From positions 43,501 to 107,500 of the forward strand of contig JADJXM010000003.1 in the NCBI GenBank assembly GCA_016715865.1: 64,000 nucleotides of DNA, written 5' to 3'. Source of the stretch: Acidobacteriota bacterium. GTDB lineage: Bacteria; Acidobacteriota; Blastocatellia; RBC074. Each line of letters begins with the position of its first letter. The stretch's first letter is position 1. A program made the position numbers and the translations under genes. Below the pieces are notes generated by a model. That model was not told the DNA's origin and did not search any database. It saw only the letters and a program-made list of their open reading frames with translations. Below, one piece after another: positions 44,680-64,000 of the stretch.

Positions 44680-47502
44680 ATGAAAAACAGTGGAAAGAGA
44701 ATGCTCAGATGTTTGATGGTGGTATCAGTCGCGACGGCGATTGGAACGTGGATGATCTGGAGCGAGGCGGGAGCGGTCCGTGCACAGAATGGGATCACAG
44801 TGGTATCGGCGGCCGATTACAAGGGAGATGCGCTGGCATCCGAGCAGATCGTCGCGGGATTCGGCTCAGGGATGACGGATGGAACAGCGATCGCGGGAGG
44901 GCTGCCGCTGCCGACTGAGATCAACGGGACGAAGGTGAGAGTGAGAGACGCTCAGGGCGTCGAGCGCCTGGCGCCGCTCTTCTTCGTATCGCCGAATCAG
45001 ATCAATTTTCAGATTCCGGCAGGAACCGGCGCCGGTGTTGCGGCATTCGAGGTGCTGAAGAATAACGCCGTCACCGCGAACGGGAACGCGGCGATACAAT
45101 TGACAGCTCAAGGCCTGTTTTCAGCCGATGCGAGCGGCAAGGGTCTGGCCGCGGCCAACCTGTTGAGACTCAAAGGGGACAATACGCAAACCTACGAACC
45201 AGTCGGCCGCTTCGATCCGCAACAGGCCAAATTCGTGCCGGTGGTGATCGATCCCGGCCCGAGTTCCGACCAGTTATTTCTGATCATGTATGGAACGGGA
45301 TTTCGCAATCACGGAAATCTGAGTGGAGTCCAGGCGACCGTTGGCGGCCAGCCGGCTGAGGTGCTTTTCGCCGGTCCGCAGGGGACCTTCGCAGGTCTTG
45401 ACCAGCTCAACATTCGATTGCCGCGCAATCTGAACGGCGGCGAATCTGAGATCGTCCTGACGATCAACGGTCGGGCCTCGAATGCCGTTCGGATCACGAT
45501 GATGGCGCCTTCCAATCCTTATGGCGAGCGGGCCTTTCTGGCCACTTTGAGGCCCGAGGGGAATTCGATGTCGCCGGCTTCGGGATACGCGACCCTGCGG
45601 CTGAGCGCCGATGAGAAGTCGGCAGTGCTCAGGTTCACCTACTCCAACCTGACGACGCCGGAGACCAGCGCGCACATTCACGGCCCGGCCAATCCGGGCC
45701 AGAACGGAGCGATCCTGTATGACATAGACACAGCGGTGCGCGAGGCCGATGGTTCGATGCAGTGGGTATTCCAGCAGGTCGGAGCGACAACCGTCCCGCA
45801 GATGATCGATGCTCTTAAAACCGGGCGTCTTTATCTCAACATCCATTCGGCACGCTACCCGACGGGCGAGATACGCGGACATTTCGGAGCGGTCAACGGT
45901 TCACAGACATTCACTCCGCCGCCCGATCCGCCGGCGCTGCCTGGAGGCAATCCCACGCCCAGAGACGCCGCGCGTTTCCTGACGCAGGCGACATTCGGCC
46001 CGAAAGCTGCCGAGATCACAGCGCTTACATCGAAAGGGTTCGACACCTGGCTCAACGAACAGTTCGCCCTGCCGATAAATTCCCATTTGCACTACCTGGA
46101 CATTACACCGGTTGTTAATAAGGACACAGATCAGCGCGAGATGATGGAGTCATTCTGGAAACATGCGGTCACGGCCCCTGATCAGTTGCGGCAACGAATG
46201 GCTTTTGCGCTTTCCGAGATTCTGGTTGTTTCCTTCCAGTCAAACCTCGCAGGCGAGCCATTCGCTGTCGCCGGATACATGGACCTGCTCAACAAAAACG
46301 CCTTCGGCAATTTCCGCCAACTGCTCGAAGACGTGACATTGAGCCCGGCTATGGGCCGCTATCTGGATCACCTTTTGAATGACAAGGAGGATCCGGCGAC
46401 AGGGCGCAACCCGAATGAAAACTATGCGCGTGAGATCCTGCAGCTCTTCTCAATCGGGCTCTACAAACTGCATCCGGATGGATCATTGATTCTTAATGAA
46501 AACGGGCTGCCGGTCGAGACCTACAGTCAGGAGGTGGTCAAAGGGTTTGCGCACGTCTTTACGGGCTGGAGTTATGGCTGGATCGCGAAGACGGAAGAAA
46601 ACTGGAATTACCCACATATCCATCAAGTCGGAACGCAGTTCTGGCGTGTCCCGATGCAGGTCTGGCCGAACCATCATTCGACGCTCTCGAAACAGTTGCT
46701 CGATGGCGTCGTGCTGCCGGCCAATCAGACACCGGAAAAGGATCTGAAGGATGCGCTCGACAACATCTTCAATCACCCGAATGTTGGGCCATTCATCGCG
46801 CGCCAATTGATCCAGCGGCTGGTCACCAGCAATCCGAGTCCGGGATATGTCTATCGCGTGGCCCAGAAATTCAATAACAACGGCAGCGGGGTGAGAGGAG
46901 ACATGAAGGCAGTGATCCGCGCGATCCTGCTTGATTACGAGGCCCGCAGCCTGGATATCATCGCCAACCAGGGATACGGCAAGATGCGCGAACCTGTCCT
47001 GCGGTTTTCGCACCTCATGCGGGCGTTCAACTACACATGCCCGTGCGGTACATTCCCGATCTACTGGATGGACAGCCCGGAATATGCCATCGGTCAGAAC
47101 CCTCTCAGATCGCCATCCGTCTTCAATTTCTTCGAACCCGGCTACAGTCACGCCGGGCATCTCAGTTCTGCCGGTTTGCATTCGCCCGAGTTTCAGATCA
47201 CCAATGACACATCAGTTATCGGCATCTCTGATTTCTTTCATTATGTCGTGCGCGATGGATTCAAGTGGGAGGAGAACAGGCCGATCACTCCTGATTATAC
47301 CAGCCTTATTCCAATGGCCTCGAATCCGGCACAGTTGATCGATCATCTCGATCTGGTCATGACATCGCAGGGCATGTCCGGTGGATTAAAAAATCTGCTG
47401 GTCACTGTTCTTTCGGCGATGCCCTCAAACGATCCGCGGGCAAGACTCACAACGGCCATACACATGATACTGACATCGCCGGATTACGTGATTCAGAAAT
47501 AG
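44680..47502 (+). CDS. Exported DUF1800 protein with N-terminal Solibacter-type (TIGR03437) and CHRD domains
   Basis: A 940-residue protein with an N-terminal signal (to VRAQ, about residue 36). Residues about 38-275 match the TIGR03437 repeat: PLFFVSPNQINFQIPAG and LDQLNIRLPRNLNGG are diagnostic. A CHRD domain follows (about 283-405: SAHIHGPANPGQNGAILY and YLNIHSARYPTGEIRGHFG). The C-terminal half is DUF1800: RMAFALSEILVVS, NENYAREILQLFSIGLY, and HPNVGPFIARQLIQRLV. DUF1800 function is unknown; the family is commonly paired with DUF1501. Stop is 32 nt before the DUF1501 gene. Confidence 0.9.
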   Translation: MKNSGKRMLRCLMVVSVATAIGTWMIWSEAGAVRAQNGITVVSAADYKGDALASEQIVAGFGSGMTDGTAIAGGLPLPTEINGTKVRVRDAQGVERLAPLFFVSPNQINFQIPAGTGAGVAAFEVLKNNAVTANGNAAIQLTAQGLFSADASGKGLAAANLLRLKGDNTQTYEPVGRFDPQQAKFVPVVIDPGPSSDQLFLIMYGTGFRNHGNLSGVQATVGGQPAEVLFAGPQGTFAGLDQLNIRLPRNLNGGESEIVLTINGRASNAVRITMMAPSNPYGERAFLATLRPEGNSMSPASGYATLRLSADEKSAVLRFTYSNLTTPETSAHIHGPANPGQNGAILYDIDTAVREADGSMQWVFQQVGATTVPQMIDALKTGRLYLNIHSARYPTGEIRGHFGAVNGSQTFTPPPDPPALPGGNPTPRDAARFLTQATFGPKAAEITALTSKGFDTWLNEQFALPINSHLHYLDITPVVNKDTDQREMMESFWKHAVTAPDQLRQRMAFALSEILVVSFQSNLAGEPFAVAGYMDLLNKNAFGNFRQLLEDVTLSPAMGRYLDHLLNDKEDPATGRNPNENYAREILQLFSIGLYKLHPDGSLILNENGLPVETYSQEVVKGFAHVFTGWSYGWIAKTEENWNYPHIHQVGTQFWRVPMQVWPNHHSTLSKQLLDGVVLPANQTPEKDLKDALDNIFNHPNVGPFIARQLIQRLVTSNPSPGYVYRVAQKFNNNGSGVRGDMKAVIRAILLDYEARSLDIIANQGYGKMREPVLRFSHLMRAFNYTCPCGTFPIYWMDSPEYAIGQNPLRSPSVFNFFEPGYSHAGHLSSAGLHSPEFQITNDTSVIGISDFFHYVVRDGFKWEENRPITPDYTSLIPMASNPAQLIDHLDLVMTSQGMSGGLKNLLVTVLSAMPSNDPRARLTTAIHMILTSPDYVIQK

Positions 47503-47534
47503 TCGATGGAATTATATATCCTGAGGAAATAACA

Positions 47535-48902
47535 ATGTCGCAAACCAGAAGAGCATTCCTTAAAACATCCATGTGTGCGGCGCTGGGCACGGCAGGCGCA
47601 TCATCGATGATCAGCAACCTGACGGCCTTTGCCGCAAGCAGCACGGCGTCTCCTTTGCAGGGGAGCGATTATAAGGCCCTGGTCTGCGTCTTTTTGTACG
47701 GCGGGAATGACGGTGACAACACGATCATTCCCTACGGCCAGAATGAATACAGCTCTTATGCTTCAGCCCGCAGCAATCTGGCGATTCCACGAACATCGCT
47801 GCTGCCAATCCAGGCAGCCAACACCGACGGGCGTCAGTTCGCATTTCATCCGAGCATGCCGGAATTCCAGACGCTCTTCGGACAGCAGAAACTGGGGATC
47901 GTGGCCAATGTCGGCCCTCTGGTCGCGCCGACCACTCGCCAGCAGATCATCGCCGAATCGGTCCCGTTGCCGCCACAGCTCTTTTCACACAACGACCAGC
48001 AGGTGCACTGGCAGACATCCTGGCCCGATCAGCTGCCAAAGACCGGCTGGGGCGGCCGGATGGCCGACATCCTCGATTCGCTCAACAATAATAATCAGGT
48101 TTCGATGTCTGTCTCATTGAGCGGCAGCAATATGTTTCAGATCGGCGGAAAGGTCTTTCCCTATATGGTCTCGCCGGAAGGAACCATCTCGCTCTGGTAC
48201 TACAACGAAGCCTGGGGCAATCCCGAAACGATTCTCACCAAGTCGATGCTCGAAATGAACTACAGCAATCTTTTCGAAAAGACATATGGCGAGATCTTCA
48301 GGCGTGCGATCGACAACGAAAAACGGCTCAACACTGCGCTGGCGAAAGCGCCGAAACTGACCACTGTCTTCCCGGCCGATGTCGATCTGGCCAAACAGCT
48401 TCAAATGGTGGCACGCCTGATATCCATTCGCGGAGAACTGGGATTGCACCGGCAGATATTCTTCTGTTCGGCGGATGGGTATGACACTCACGCCGCACAG
48501 CTCAATACACACGCCGACCTGCTGCGCGAATTAAGCCAGTCACTGGACGCGTTTTATAAAGCGACGGTGGAACTGGGCATAGCCAGTCAGGTGACCACCT
48601 TCACCAGCTCTGATTTCGGCAGAACATACAAGAGCAACGGGAAGGGCTCCGATCACGGCTGGGGGAATCATCAATTCGTGCTCGGCGGCGCGGTACAGGG
48701 TGGAGATGTTTATGGCCGGATTCCGGTTCATCAGGTCAACGGGCCTGACGACACCAGTGACGGTCGCTGGATCCCGACCATCTCGACCGATGAATACTCC
48801 GCTACACTGGCTCAGTGGTTCGGCGTCAGTGCAAGCGACCTTCCACTGATCCTGCCGAATATCGGAAGATTCAACCTGACCAACATTGGCTTTATGGGTT
48901 GA
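47535..48902 (+). CDS. Tat-exported DUF1501 protein
   Basis: A 455-residue protein with a twin-arginine signal (SQTRRAFLKTSM at residues 2-13, then a hydrophobic stretch ending FAAS). DUF1501 blocks: LVCVFLYGGNDGDNTIIPY near 47, FHPSMPEFQTLF, HNDQQVHWQTSWP, DYDTH-type GYDTHAAQLNTHADLL near 315 and SDHGWGNHQFVLGGAV. The fold is related to alkaline-phosphatase/sulfatase-like proteins and the DUF1800 partner is required for linkage by genome context. GAGGAAAT precedes the ATG. Confidence 0.92.
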   Translation: MSQTRRAFLKTSMCAALGTAGASSMISNLTAFAASSTASPLQGSDYKALVCVFLYGGNDGDNTIIPYGQNEYSSYASARSNLAIPRTSLLPIQAANTDGRQFAFHPSMPEFQTLFGQQKLGIVANVGPLVAPTTRQQIIAESVPLPPQLFSHNDQQVHWQTSWPDQLPKTGWGGRMADILDSLNNNNQVSMSVSLSGSNMFQIGGKVFPYMVSPEGTISLWYYNEAWGNPETILTKSMLEMNYSNLFEKTYGEIFRRAIDNEKRLNTALAKAPKLTTVFPADVDLAKQLQMVARLISIRGELGLHRQIFFCSADGYDTHAAQLNTHADLLRELSQSLDAFYKATVELGIASQVTTFTSSDFGRTYKSNGKGSDHGWGNHQFVLGGAVQGGDVYGRIPVHQVNGPDDTSDGRWIPTISTDEYSATLAQWFGVSASDLPLILPNIGRFNLTNIGFMG

Positions 48903-48912
48903 GGAAGAACCA

Positions 48913-49050
48913 GGGCAAAGATTTATTGGTGATATAGTATCCGGATTATTGCCATTGGATATAATTCGAACACTGATCTTCCTGTATCTTTGCCCCATTG
49001 CGGTCTCAGATTACCTTCGCCTCTTTGGGTCTTTGCGATTAATTCTCCAC
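48913..49050. repeat. Palindromic intergenic element, copy 4 (decayed)
   Basis: About 140 bp. The core is recognisable (CCGGATTATTGCCATTGG and TCGAACACTGATC) in the orientation of copies 1 and 2, but the left terminus is lost and the right arm is shortened and mutated (CTTTGCGATTAATTCTCC). It lies between the convergent DUF1501 and aldo-keto reductase genes. Confidence 0.85.
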
Positions 49051-49059
49051 AAATTGAGA

Positions 49060-49095
49060 TCAACTGGAAACATCTCCCACTGGAAACTTCTTCTA
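49060..49095 (-). repeat. TTTCCAG heptamer remnants at the aldo-keto reductase stop
   Basis: On the coding strand the TAG of the gene is followed by AAGAAGTTTCCAGTGGG and then another TTTCCAGTTG; these match the AGTTTCC arrays at 3894 and 22038. Confidence 0.65.
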
Positions 49096-50076
49096 CCAGT
49101 ATTGATGTACGAGCGGTTTGATCCGTGAGGCGTACAAATTCTCGACGGCCTGCATAGTGTCGTTGCCGAGTTCGGGGAAGTTGGCCGCGGAGATGTTCTC
49201 TTCGACCTGAATCCGATTTTTAGCTCCCGGAATCGCGCAGGTTACGGCATCGAACATGAGGATCCACCTCAGGGCGAACTGGGTCATGGTCATGCCCGAG
49301 GGGACGAGAGAGCGAAGCTCTTCGACCGCTTCGAGTTGCACGTCATATGGGATTCCGGAAAAGGTCTCTCCCTTGTCGAATGAAGCACCTTCGCGATTGA
49401 AAGCGCGATGATCGTCGGCTCCGAAGCTGCTGTCGCGTCGTAACTTGCCGGTGAGCATGCCCGAGGAGAGTGGAAGCCGGGCAAGAATTCCGACCTTTTT
49501 ACGTTTCGCTTCAGTGAAGAAGATGTCGGCCGGACGCTGGCGAAAGGCATTGAAGATGATCTGGACCGATTGGACGCCGGGGAATTCAATCGCCTTGAGC
49601 GCCTCTTCGACCTTTTCCACGCTCACGCCGTAATAGCGTATCTTTCCCTGCGCAACAAGATCATCGAGCGCACCGAAGACTTCAGGTCGATAGTAGACAT
49701 CGGTCGGCGGGCAATGCAGCTGCACCAGGTCGAGCGTCTCCGTCTTCAGGTTGTGAAGGCTGCGTTCAATGAAAGCAGTCAGATTGGCAGGGGTGTAACC
49801 GTCGGCGACGTGCGGGTTGAGCCGGCGCCCGGCCTTGGTGGCGATCAGAATCTCTTCACGTCGTTCGCGTTTGAGCTCGGCCAGCAACCGCTCGCTTCGA
49901 CCATCGCCGTATACGTCCGCCGTATCGAAGAAGTTGACGCCCAGATCGACCGCGCGTCGCAGGGCATTCATCGATTCACCGTCATCCACCTCCCCCCACG
50001 TCCCGCCGATTGCCCAGGCTCCGAAGCTGATCGCCGAGACGTGAAACCCCGTCCGGCCGAGTTCCCTGTATTCCAT
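49093..50076 (-). CDS. Aldo/keto reductase
   Basis: A 327-residue NADPH-dependent TIM-barrel oxidoreductase. Catalytic tetrad visible: Asp and Tyr in FFDTADVYGDG, Lys in ILIATKAG, His in LVQLHCPP. The C-terminal FALRWILMFDAVTCAIPGAKN is the NADPH-binding block. Substrate not determined. It lies 12 nt after gltB on the same strand, so may be cotranscribed. Confidence 0.9.
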   Translation of the reverse strand: MEYRELGRTGFHVSAISFGAWAIGGTWGEVDDGESMNALRRAVDLGVNFFDTADVYGDGRSERLLAELKRERREEILIATKAGRRLNPHVADGYTPANLTAFIERSLHNLKTETLDLVQLHCPPTDVYYRPEVFGALDDLVAQGKIRYYGVSVEKVEEALKAIEFPGVQSVQIIFNAFRQRPADIFFTEAKRKKVGILARLPLSSGMLTGKLRRDSSFGADDHRAFNREGASFDKGETFSGIPYDVQLEAVEELRSLVPSGMTMTQFALRWILMFDAVTCAIPGAKNRIQVEENISAANFPELGNDTMQAVENLYASRIKPLVHQYW

Positions 50077-50088
50077 GCATTCTCCCCG

Positions 50089-54909
<4,821 letters not shown>

Positions 54910-54931
54910 TTCAGTTCTTCCTGTAGCTAGT

Positions 54932-54967
54932 AAAAACCCCGGCAGGTTTTTCAGTTCCCGCCGGGGT
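54932..54967 (-). terminator. Intrinsic terminator-like hairpin in the gltB leader
   Basis: On the minus strand: ACCCCGGC stem with complementary GCCGGGGT (8 bp, 54967-54960 and 54943-54936), followed by TTTTT (54936-54932). It lies 27 nt after the stop of the 58-codon frame and only 22 nt before the gltB ATG, leaving no room for a promoter between hairpin and gltB. It may therefore be an attenuator; otherwise it terminates the small frame or mqnC readthrough. Confidence 0.75.
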
Positions 54968-54993
54968 CTTGTTGGGTTCTTTGCTGCCTGCCT

Positions 54994-55170
54994 TCAACCA
55001 CCGGCGATCATATTTTGTTCGTTGATGAGCCCCTTGCGCTTCGCATCCATACTGCCAGAGAGGAACTTCAGCGGAGCCGCCAATCCTGTCCCAACACGCA
55101 TGACCTCTCTCGTCGTCGTATTCCTGACGGCCTCCACAACCATTCGATTTATCATCTTGATCACCGGCAT
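54994..55170 (-). CDS. Possible small protein / leader ORF upstream of gltB (58 aa)
   Basis: A 58-residue frame starting MPVIKMINRMVVEAV and ending EQNMIAGG. Composition is methionine-rich (6 Met) and basic; I do not recognise it and it has no clear ribosome-binding site (GGGGCAGGG is the best nearby). The frame is open further upstream without ATG. Its stop is followed after 27 nt by the terminator hairpin at 54932-54967, the classic arrangement of a short transcribed unit or leader peptide. It could also be chance. Confidence 0.4.
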   Translation of the reverse strand: MPVIKMINRMVVEAVRNTTTREVMRVGTGLAAPLKFLSGSMDAKRKGLINEQNMIAGG

Positions 55171-55332
55171 AGACCCTGCCCCGAATACGCCGAATCCATA
55201 AGGTTCTGTTTGGTTTCGACTTCCGGCTTCAATATTTGACTTTTTATTATCAGTTATGAATGCGGACCAGCATGAATCAGCTGAAATGTACTAATTACCG
55301 AATGGTTTGTCCAATTAATATATTTCATTCAA
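55171..55332. promoter_or_regulatory. A/T-rich region that may hold the gltB/small-ORF promoter
   Basis: No gene seen. On the minus strand a candidate TTGGAC, 18-nt spacer and TACATT occurs around 55265-55295, giving a start upstream of the 58-codon frame and gltB. The -10 match is weak, so this is only a suggestion. Confidence 0.25.
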
Positions 55333-56454
<1,122 letters not shown>

Positions 56455-56633
56455 ATATTTTGATCTAAATTTTGATGGAATTACTTAACAAACAGGTCAC
56501 GGGACCATTACGATTTAAACCATATTATGGTACAGGTCCGGCCCAAACAAAAACAGTAACAGAGATGTGCATCCCGGCCGATTTGGTTATACTACGGCGC
56601 ATTGATTTCCTGATTATCACAAGGAGCTCTTGA

Positions 56634-58619
<1,986 letters not shown>

Positions 58620-58773
58620 AAACGAATTCTATGCTTCCGTGGGCGATAAATGAACATATTTCTCCGACTGGCATCGAGTCACTTCTATTTTGCCACTCCG
58701 TGAATTATTGTTGAGTGTCTCTGATCCTGATTTTCTGAAACAGTACAAACCTCGATTATTAAGCTATTCGATT

Positions 58774-60174
58774 ATGCCGAAACCTGGATACTTATACAGG
58801 CTGGGCGGAAGGATGCTGTTGCCGGTCATCATGGCCGGTGTCTGCCTGGCGCAGACAGCAGCTCCGCGCACGGTGACGCTGGTGCAGGCCGTCGAGCTGG
58901 CGTGGAAAAACTACCCGGCGCTGAGGGCCGTGATGGCCGACAAACGGGCCGCCGAAGCCGAAGTCGAGCAGGCGCGGACCTCGTTTCTTCCGCGTGCCGA
59001 TCTGCTCTGGCAGGAGAACCGAGCCACCAGAAACAATGTTTTCGGACTGTTGCTGCCGCAATCGGTATTGCCGTCGATCTCAGGGCCCGATCTGGGAGCG
59101 CGGACGCTGGAGAGCACGTGGGGCAGCGCCGGGGGATTGCTGGTGTCATGGGAGCCCTTCGATTTCGGCTTACGCAAGGCACAGATCGAACTGGCGAGGA
59201 GCGTCGATCGCCAGGCGAGCGTTCAGGAGGCGATCACGCGGCTCGATGTGGGCGCTCGTGCGGCTGACGCTTTTCTATCGCTGATTGCTGCCCAACAGGC
59301 TATCCGTGTCGCCGCGGCAAACCTTGAACGGGCTGAAGCGATCGCCAGATCGGTCAAAGTGCTGGTCGACAATCAACTGCGCCCGGGTGTCGACGCCTCG
59401 CGCGCCGATGCAGAAGTGGCGTCCGCTCGAACGCGCCTGATCCAGGCCGAGGCCGGGGTCACAATCGCGCGCGCCGAACTTGCAGAGGCTATGGGAATCG
59501 CCGGAACTGAAATATCGATCGTGACCGGCCCACTGCTCGACCTGCCGCCGGTGCAAGCGCCAACCACACCAACTCTCTCGACCCATCCACTCGCTCTGGC
59601 TCAGACTGCCAGAATCGACACGGCACTGGCGCAGGAGAAAGTTCTTGGTCGAACCTGGTTTCCGCGATTCAACTGGCAATCAGCGGTTTACGGCCGCGGA
59701 ACCGGCGCCAGGCTCGACGGCACATTCAACAACGCCCGGGGATGGTACCCTGACACATTCAACTGGGCGACCGGCGTAACGGTCAATTTTCCGATTATGG
59801 ATTTCTTCGGGTTGCGTGCCCGCCGCAAGGCCGCCCTCCATCGCTCGGAGTCTGAACAGGCGCGTTACGACGAAGTGATCAACACTCTCAAGACCCAGGA
59901 TGCGCGCGCCCGCGCCCTGATCGACTCAGCTCAAAAAATCTCTGCGGAGATGCCGGCTCAGGTTCGCGCCGCGACCGAAACGCTCGAACGATCCAGGACA
60001 CGGTACGAATACGGCCTGACCAACATCACCGAAGTCGTCGAAGCTCAGCACCTTCTGGCTCAGGCTGAAGCCGATGACGCCCTCGCCCGGCTGGCCCTCT
60101 GGCGGACACTGCTCGCCGCTGCAAAATTGCAGGGCGACCTGAGGCCATTCCTGCAGATGGCGGAGCGAAAATAG
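58774..60174 (+). CDS. TolC-family outer-membrane efflux channel
   Basis: A 466-residue outer-membrane factor. Signal peptide, helical-barrel repeats and barrel strands: LVQAVELAWKNYPALRAV near 42, then SVKVLVDNQLRPGVDASRADAEVASARTRL and the second repeat NTLKTQDARARALIDSAQ with RTRYEYGLTNITEVVEAQHLLAQAEADDALARL. Start at 58774 (MPKPGYLY); a TTG 28 codons upstream and an ATG at 58813 are alternatives, none with a strong ribosome-binding site. The RND pump gene follows 50 nt later. Confidence 0.88.
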   Translation: MPKPGYLYRLGGRMLLPVIMAGVCLAQTAAPRTVTLVQAVELAWKNYPALRAVMADKRAAEAEVEQARTSFLPRADLLWQENRATRNNVFGLLLPQSVLPSISGPDLGARTLESTWGSAGGLLVSWEPFDFGLRKAQIELARSVDRQASVQEAITRLDVGARAADAFLSLIAAQQAIRVAAANLERAEAIARSVKVLVDNQLRPGVDASRADAEVASARTRLIQAEAGVTIARAELAEAMGIAGTEISIVTGPLLDLPPVQAPTTPTLSTHPLALAQTARIDTALAQEKVLGRTWFPRFNWQSAVYGRGTGARLDGTFNNARGWYPDTFNWATGVTVNFPIMDFFGLRARRKAALHRSESEQARYDEVINTLKTQDARARALIDSAQKISAEMPAQVRAATETLERSRTRYEYGLTNITEVVEAQHLLAQAEADDALARLALWRTLLAAAKLQGDLRPFLQMAERK

Positions 60175-60187
60175 ATGATGAATATCG

Positions 60188-60222
60188 TTCATCATTCAAA
60201 CTTCATACTTCATCATTCATTA
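60188..60222 (+). repeat. Five imperfect heptamers directly before the RND pump ATG
   Basis: TTCATCA, TTCAAAC, TTCATAC, TTCATCA and TTCATTA fill 35 nt, ending 2 nt before the ATG at 60225. A small hairpin ATGATGAA/TTCATCAT (60175-60195) overlaps the tolC-like stop region. No Shine-Dalgarno sequence is seen here. Confidence 0.8.
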
Positions 60223-60224
60223 CC

Positions 60225-63351
<3,127 letters not shown>

Positions 63352-63359
<8 letters not shown>

Positions 63360-64000
63360 TATGCTAAAGCGACTACTTTTGATCGTCATCCTTATCGCCT
63401 GCGCCTCTTGTGACAGCTCTCAAAAACCTGCCCGGCAAACTTCCGAACCGGCCTCGGCAGCTCAGGTTCCCGTCGTCACAGTGACGACGGTCCAATCGCA
63501 CGAACTTGAGCGAGTGCTGCGCCTGCCCGGAGAACTTCAGGCATGGCAGGATGTAGCACTTTATGCCCGCGTCCAGGGCTTCGTCGATGCTATCCCTGTC
63601 GATCGCGGAACTATCGTCAGAAAAGGACAACTAATCGCCAGGCTGCGCGCTCCGGAGATGGGAAATCAGCGCCGCGAAGCCGAAGCGAAAGCCGCAGCGG
63701 CGAAGTCACAGCTCGCAGAGGCTCGCGCCCGCATGGCTGGCGTTCGCGCCCAGCGAATTGAAGCTGAAACCCGGCTCGCGACAGACGAATCAACTTATAG
63801 AAGGATGAAAGCAGCTTCAGCCACTCCAGGAGTTGTTGCGGGAAACGATATCGAAGTGGCGGTCGGCAATATCGAGGCAGCACGAACACGAATCCAGCTT
63901 TATCGCGAAAACGAAAAGGCGGCACAGGCTCAGGTCGACGCGTTGACTGAAAATGAACGTGCGCTGCGCGAGGCTGCCCAGTCGATAACCAGGATGGAAG
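63352..64000 (+). CDS. RND periplasmic adaptor (HlyD/AcrA-type) lipoprotein, N-terminal part
   Basis: Runs off the window. Start ATG overlaps the pump stop; GGAGGA lies about 11 nt upstream. Residues 1-20 are a lipoprotein signal (LLLIVILIAC then ASC). A biotinyl-lipoyl-like half-motif follows (LPGELQAWQDVALYARVQGFVDAIPVDRGTIVRKGQLIARL), then the alpha-hairpin QRREAEAKAAAAKSQLAEARARM. Completes a TolC-RND-adaptor operon, in the unusual order outer channel, pump, adaptor. Confidence 0.9.

Overview
The window looks like a chromosomal stretch of a Gram-negative acidobacterium, tentatively class Blastocatellia. It encodes lipid A synthesis (LpxB and an LpxL-like acyltransferase), an outer-membrane porin, a TolC/RND efflux system and many lipoproteins. 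The lineage hints are a Solibacter-type repeat (TIGR03437) joined to CHRD and DUF1800 domains, a paired Tat-exported DUF1501 protein, and a soluble Ser/Thr kinase carrying a TolB-like domain and TPRs. MqnC points to futalosine-route menaquinone. I see no tRNA, rRNA, integrase, transposase, phage gene or CRISPR array. The lineage is inferred from domain content only.

Layout. 1-9.3 kb (minus strand): an M28-type peptidase fragment, threonine dehydratase, two bacterial-PH membrane proteins, a DoxX protein, two overlapping ABC permease/ATPase pairs and a DUF4097-type lipoprotein. 9.5-13.6 kb: a zinc-finger/FecR anti-sigma protein with a DUF3352-like C-terminus, its ECF sigma factor, and a HAD phosphatase. 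14-16 kb (plus): LpxL-like and LpxB. 16-20 kb: divergent asparaginase and PEP carboxylase. 20-29 kb: P1 peptidase, STAS protein, NurA, DTD, OsmC, M28 peptidase, D-threonine-aldolase-type enzyme and UvrD helicase. 29-36 kb: MaoC-like protein, ACC deaminase/D-cysteine desulfhydrase-type enzyme, small membrane protein, kinase and a second threonine/serine dehydratase. 36-44 kb: CNNM/CBS protein, then a nitrogen block glnD-amt-glnB-porin. 44-49 kb: DUF1800/DUF1501 pair. 49-56 kb: aldo-keto reductase, glutamate synthase large subunit and mqnC. 56-64 kb: aminopeptidase P, a cysteine-cluster protein, and TolC-RND-adaptor (cut by the window end).

The coding content is mostly recognisable; the unusual material is between genes. 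(1) Four copies of a roughly 140-300 bp palindromic element with shared inverted termini and a shared core, in which substitutions in one arm are matched in the other. (2) Heptanucleotide arrays (GTAGAAA, AGTTTCC and TTCATNA types) placed at gene ends, often beginning at or containing the stop codon, and forming hairpins between neighbours. (3) Perfect long hairpins at 3955-4057, 9446-9489, 20160-20233 and 21530-21602. (4) A terminator-like hairpin only 22 nt upstream of gltB, preceded by a 58-codon reading frame, which suggests attenuation.

Functional themes: nitrogen assimilation and its control (GlnD, PII with Tyr51, Amt, GltB and a linked porin); envelope stress and transport (ECF sigma, FecR-type regulator, ABC pairs, PH proteins, RND efflux); and amino-acid turnover by PLP enzymes. 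Start codons were moved from the longest open frame where a ribosome-binding site or a family N-terminus supported it.
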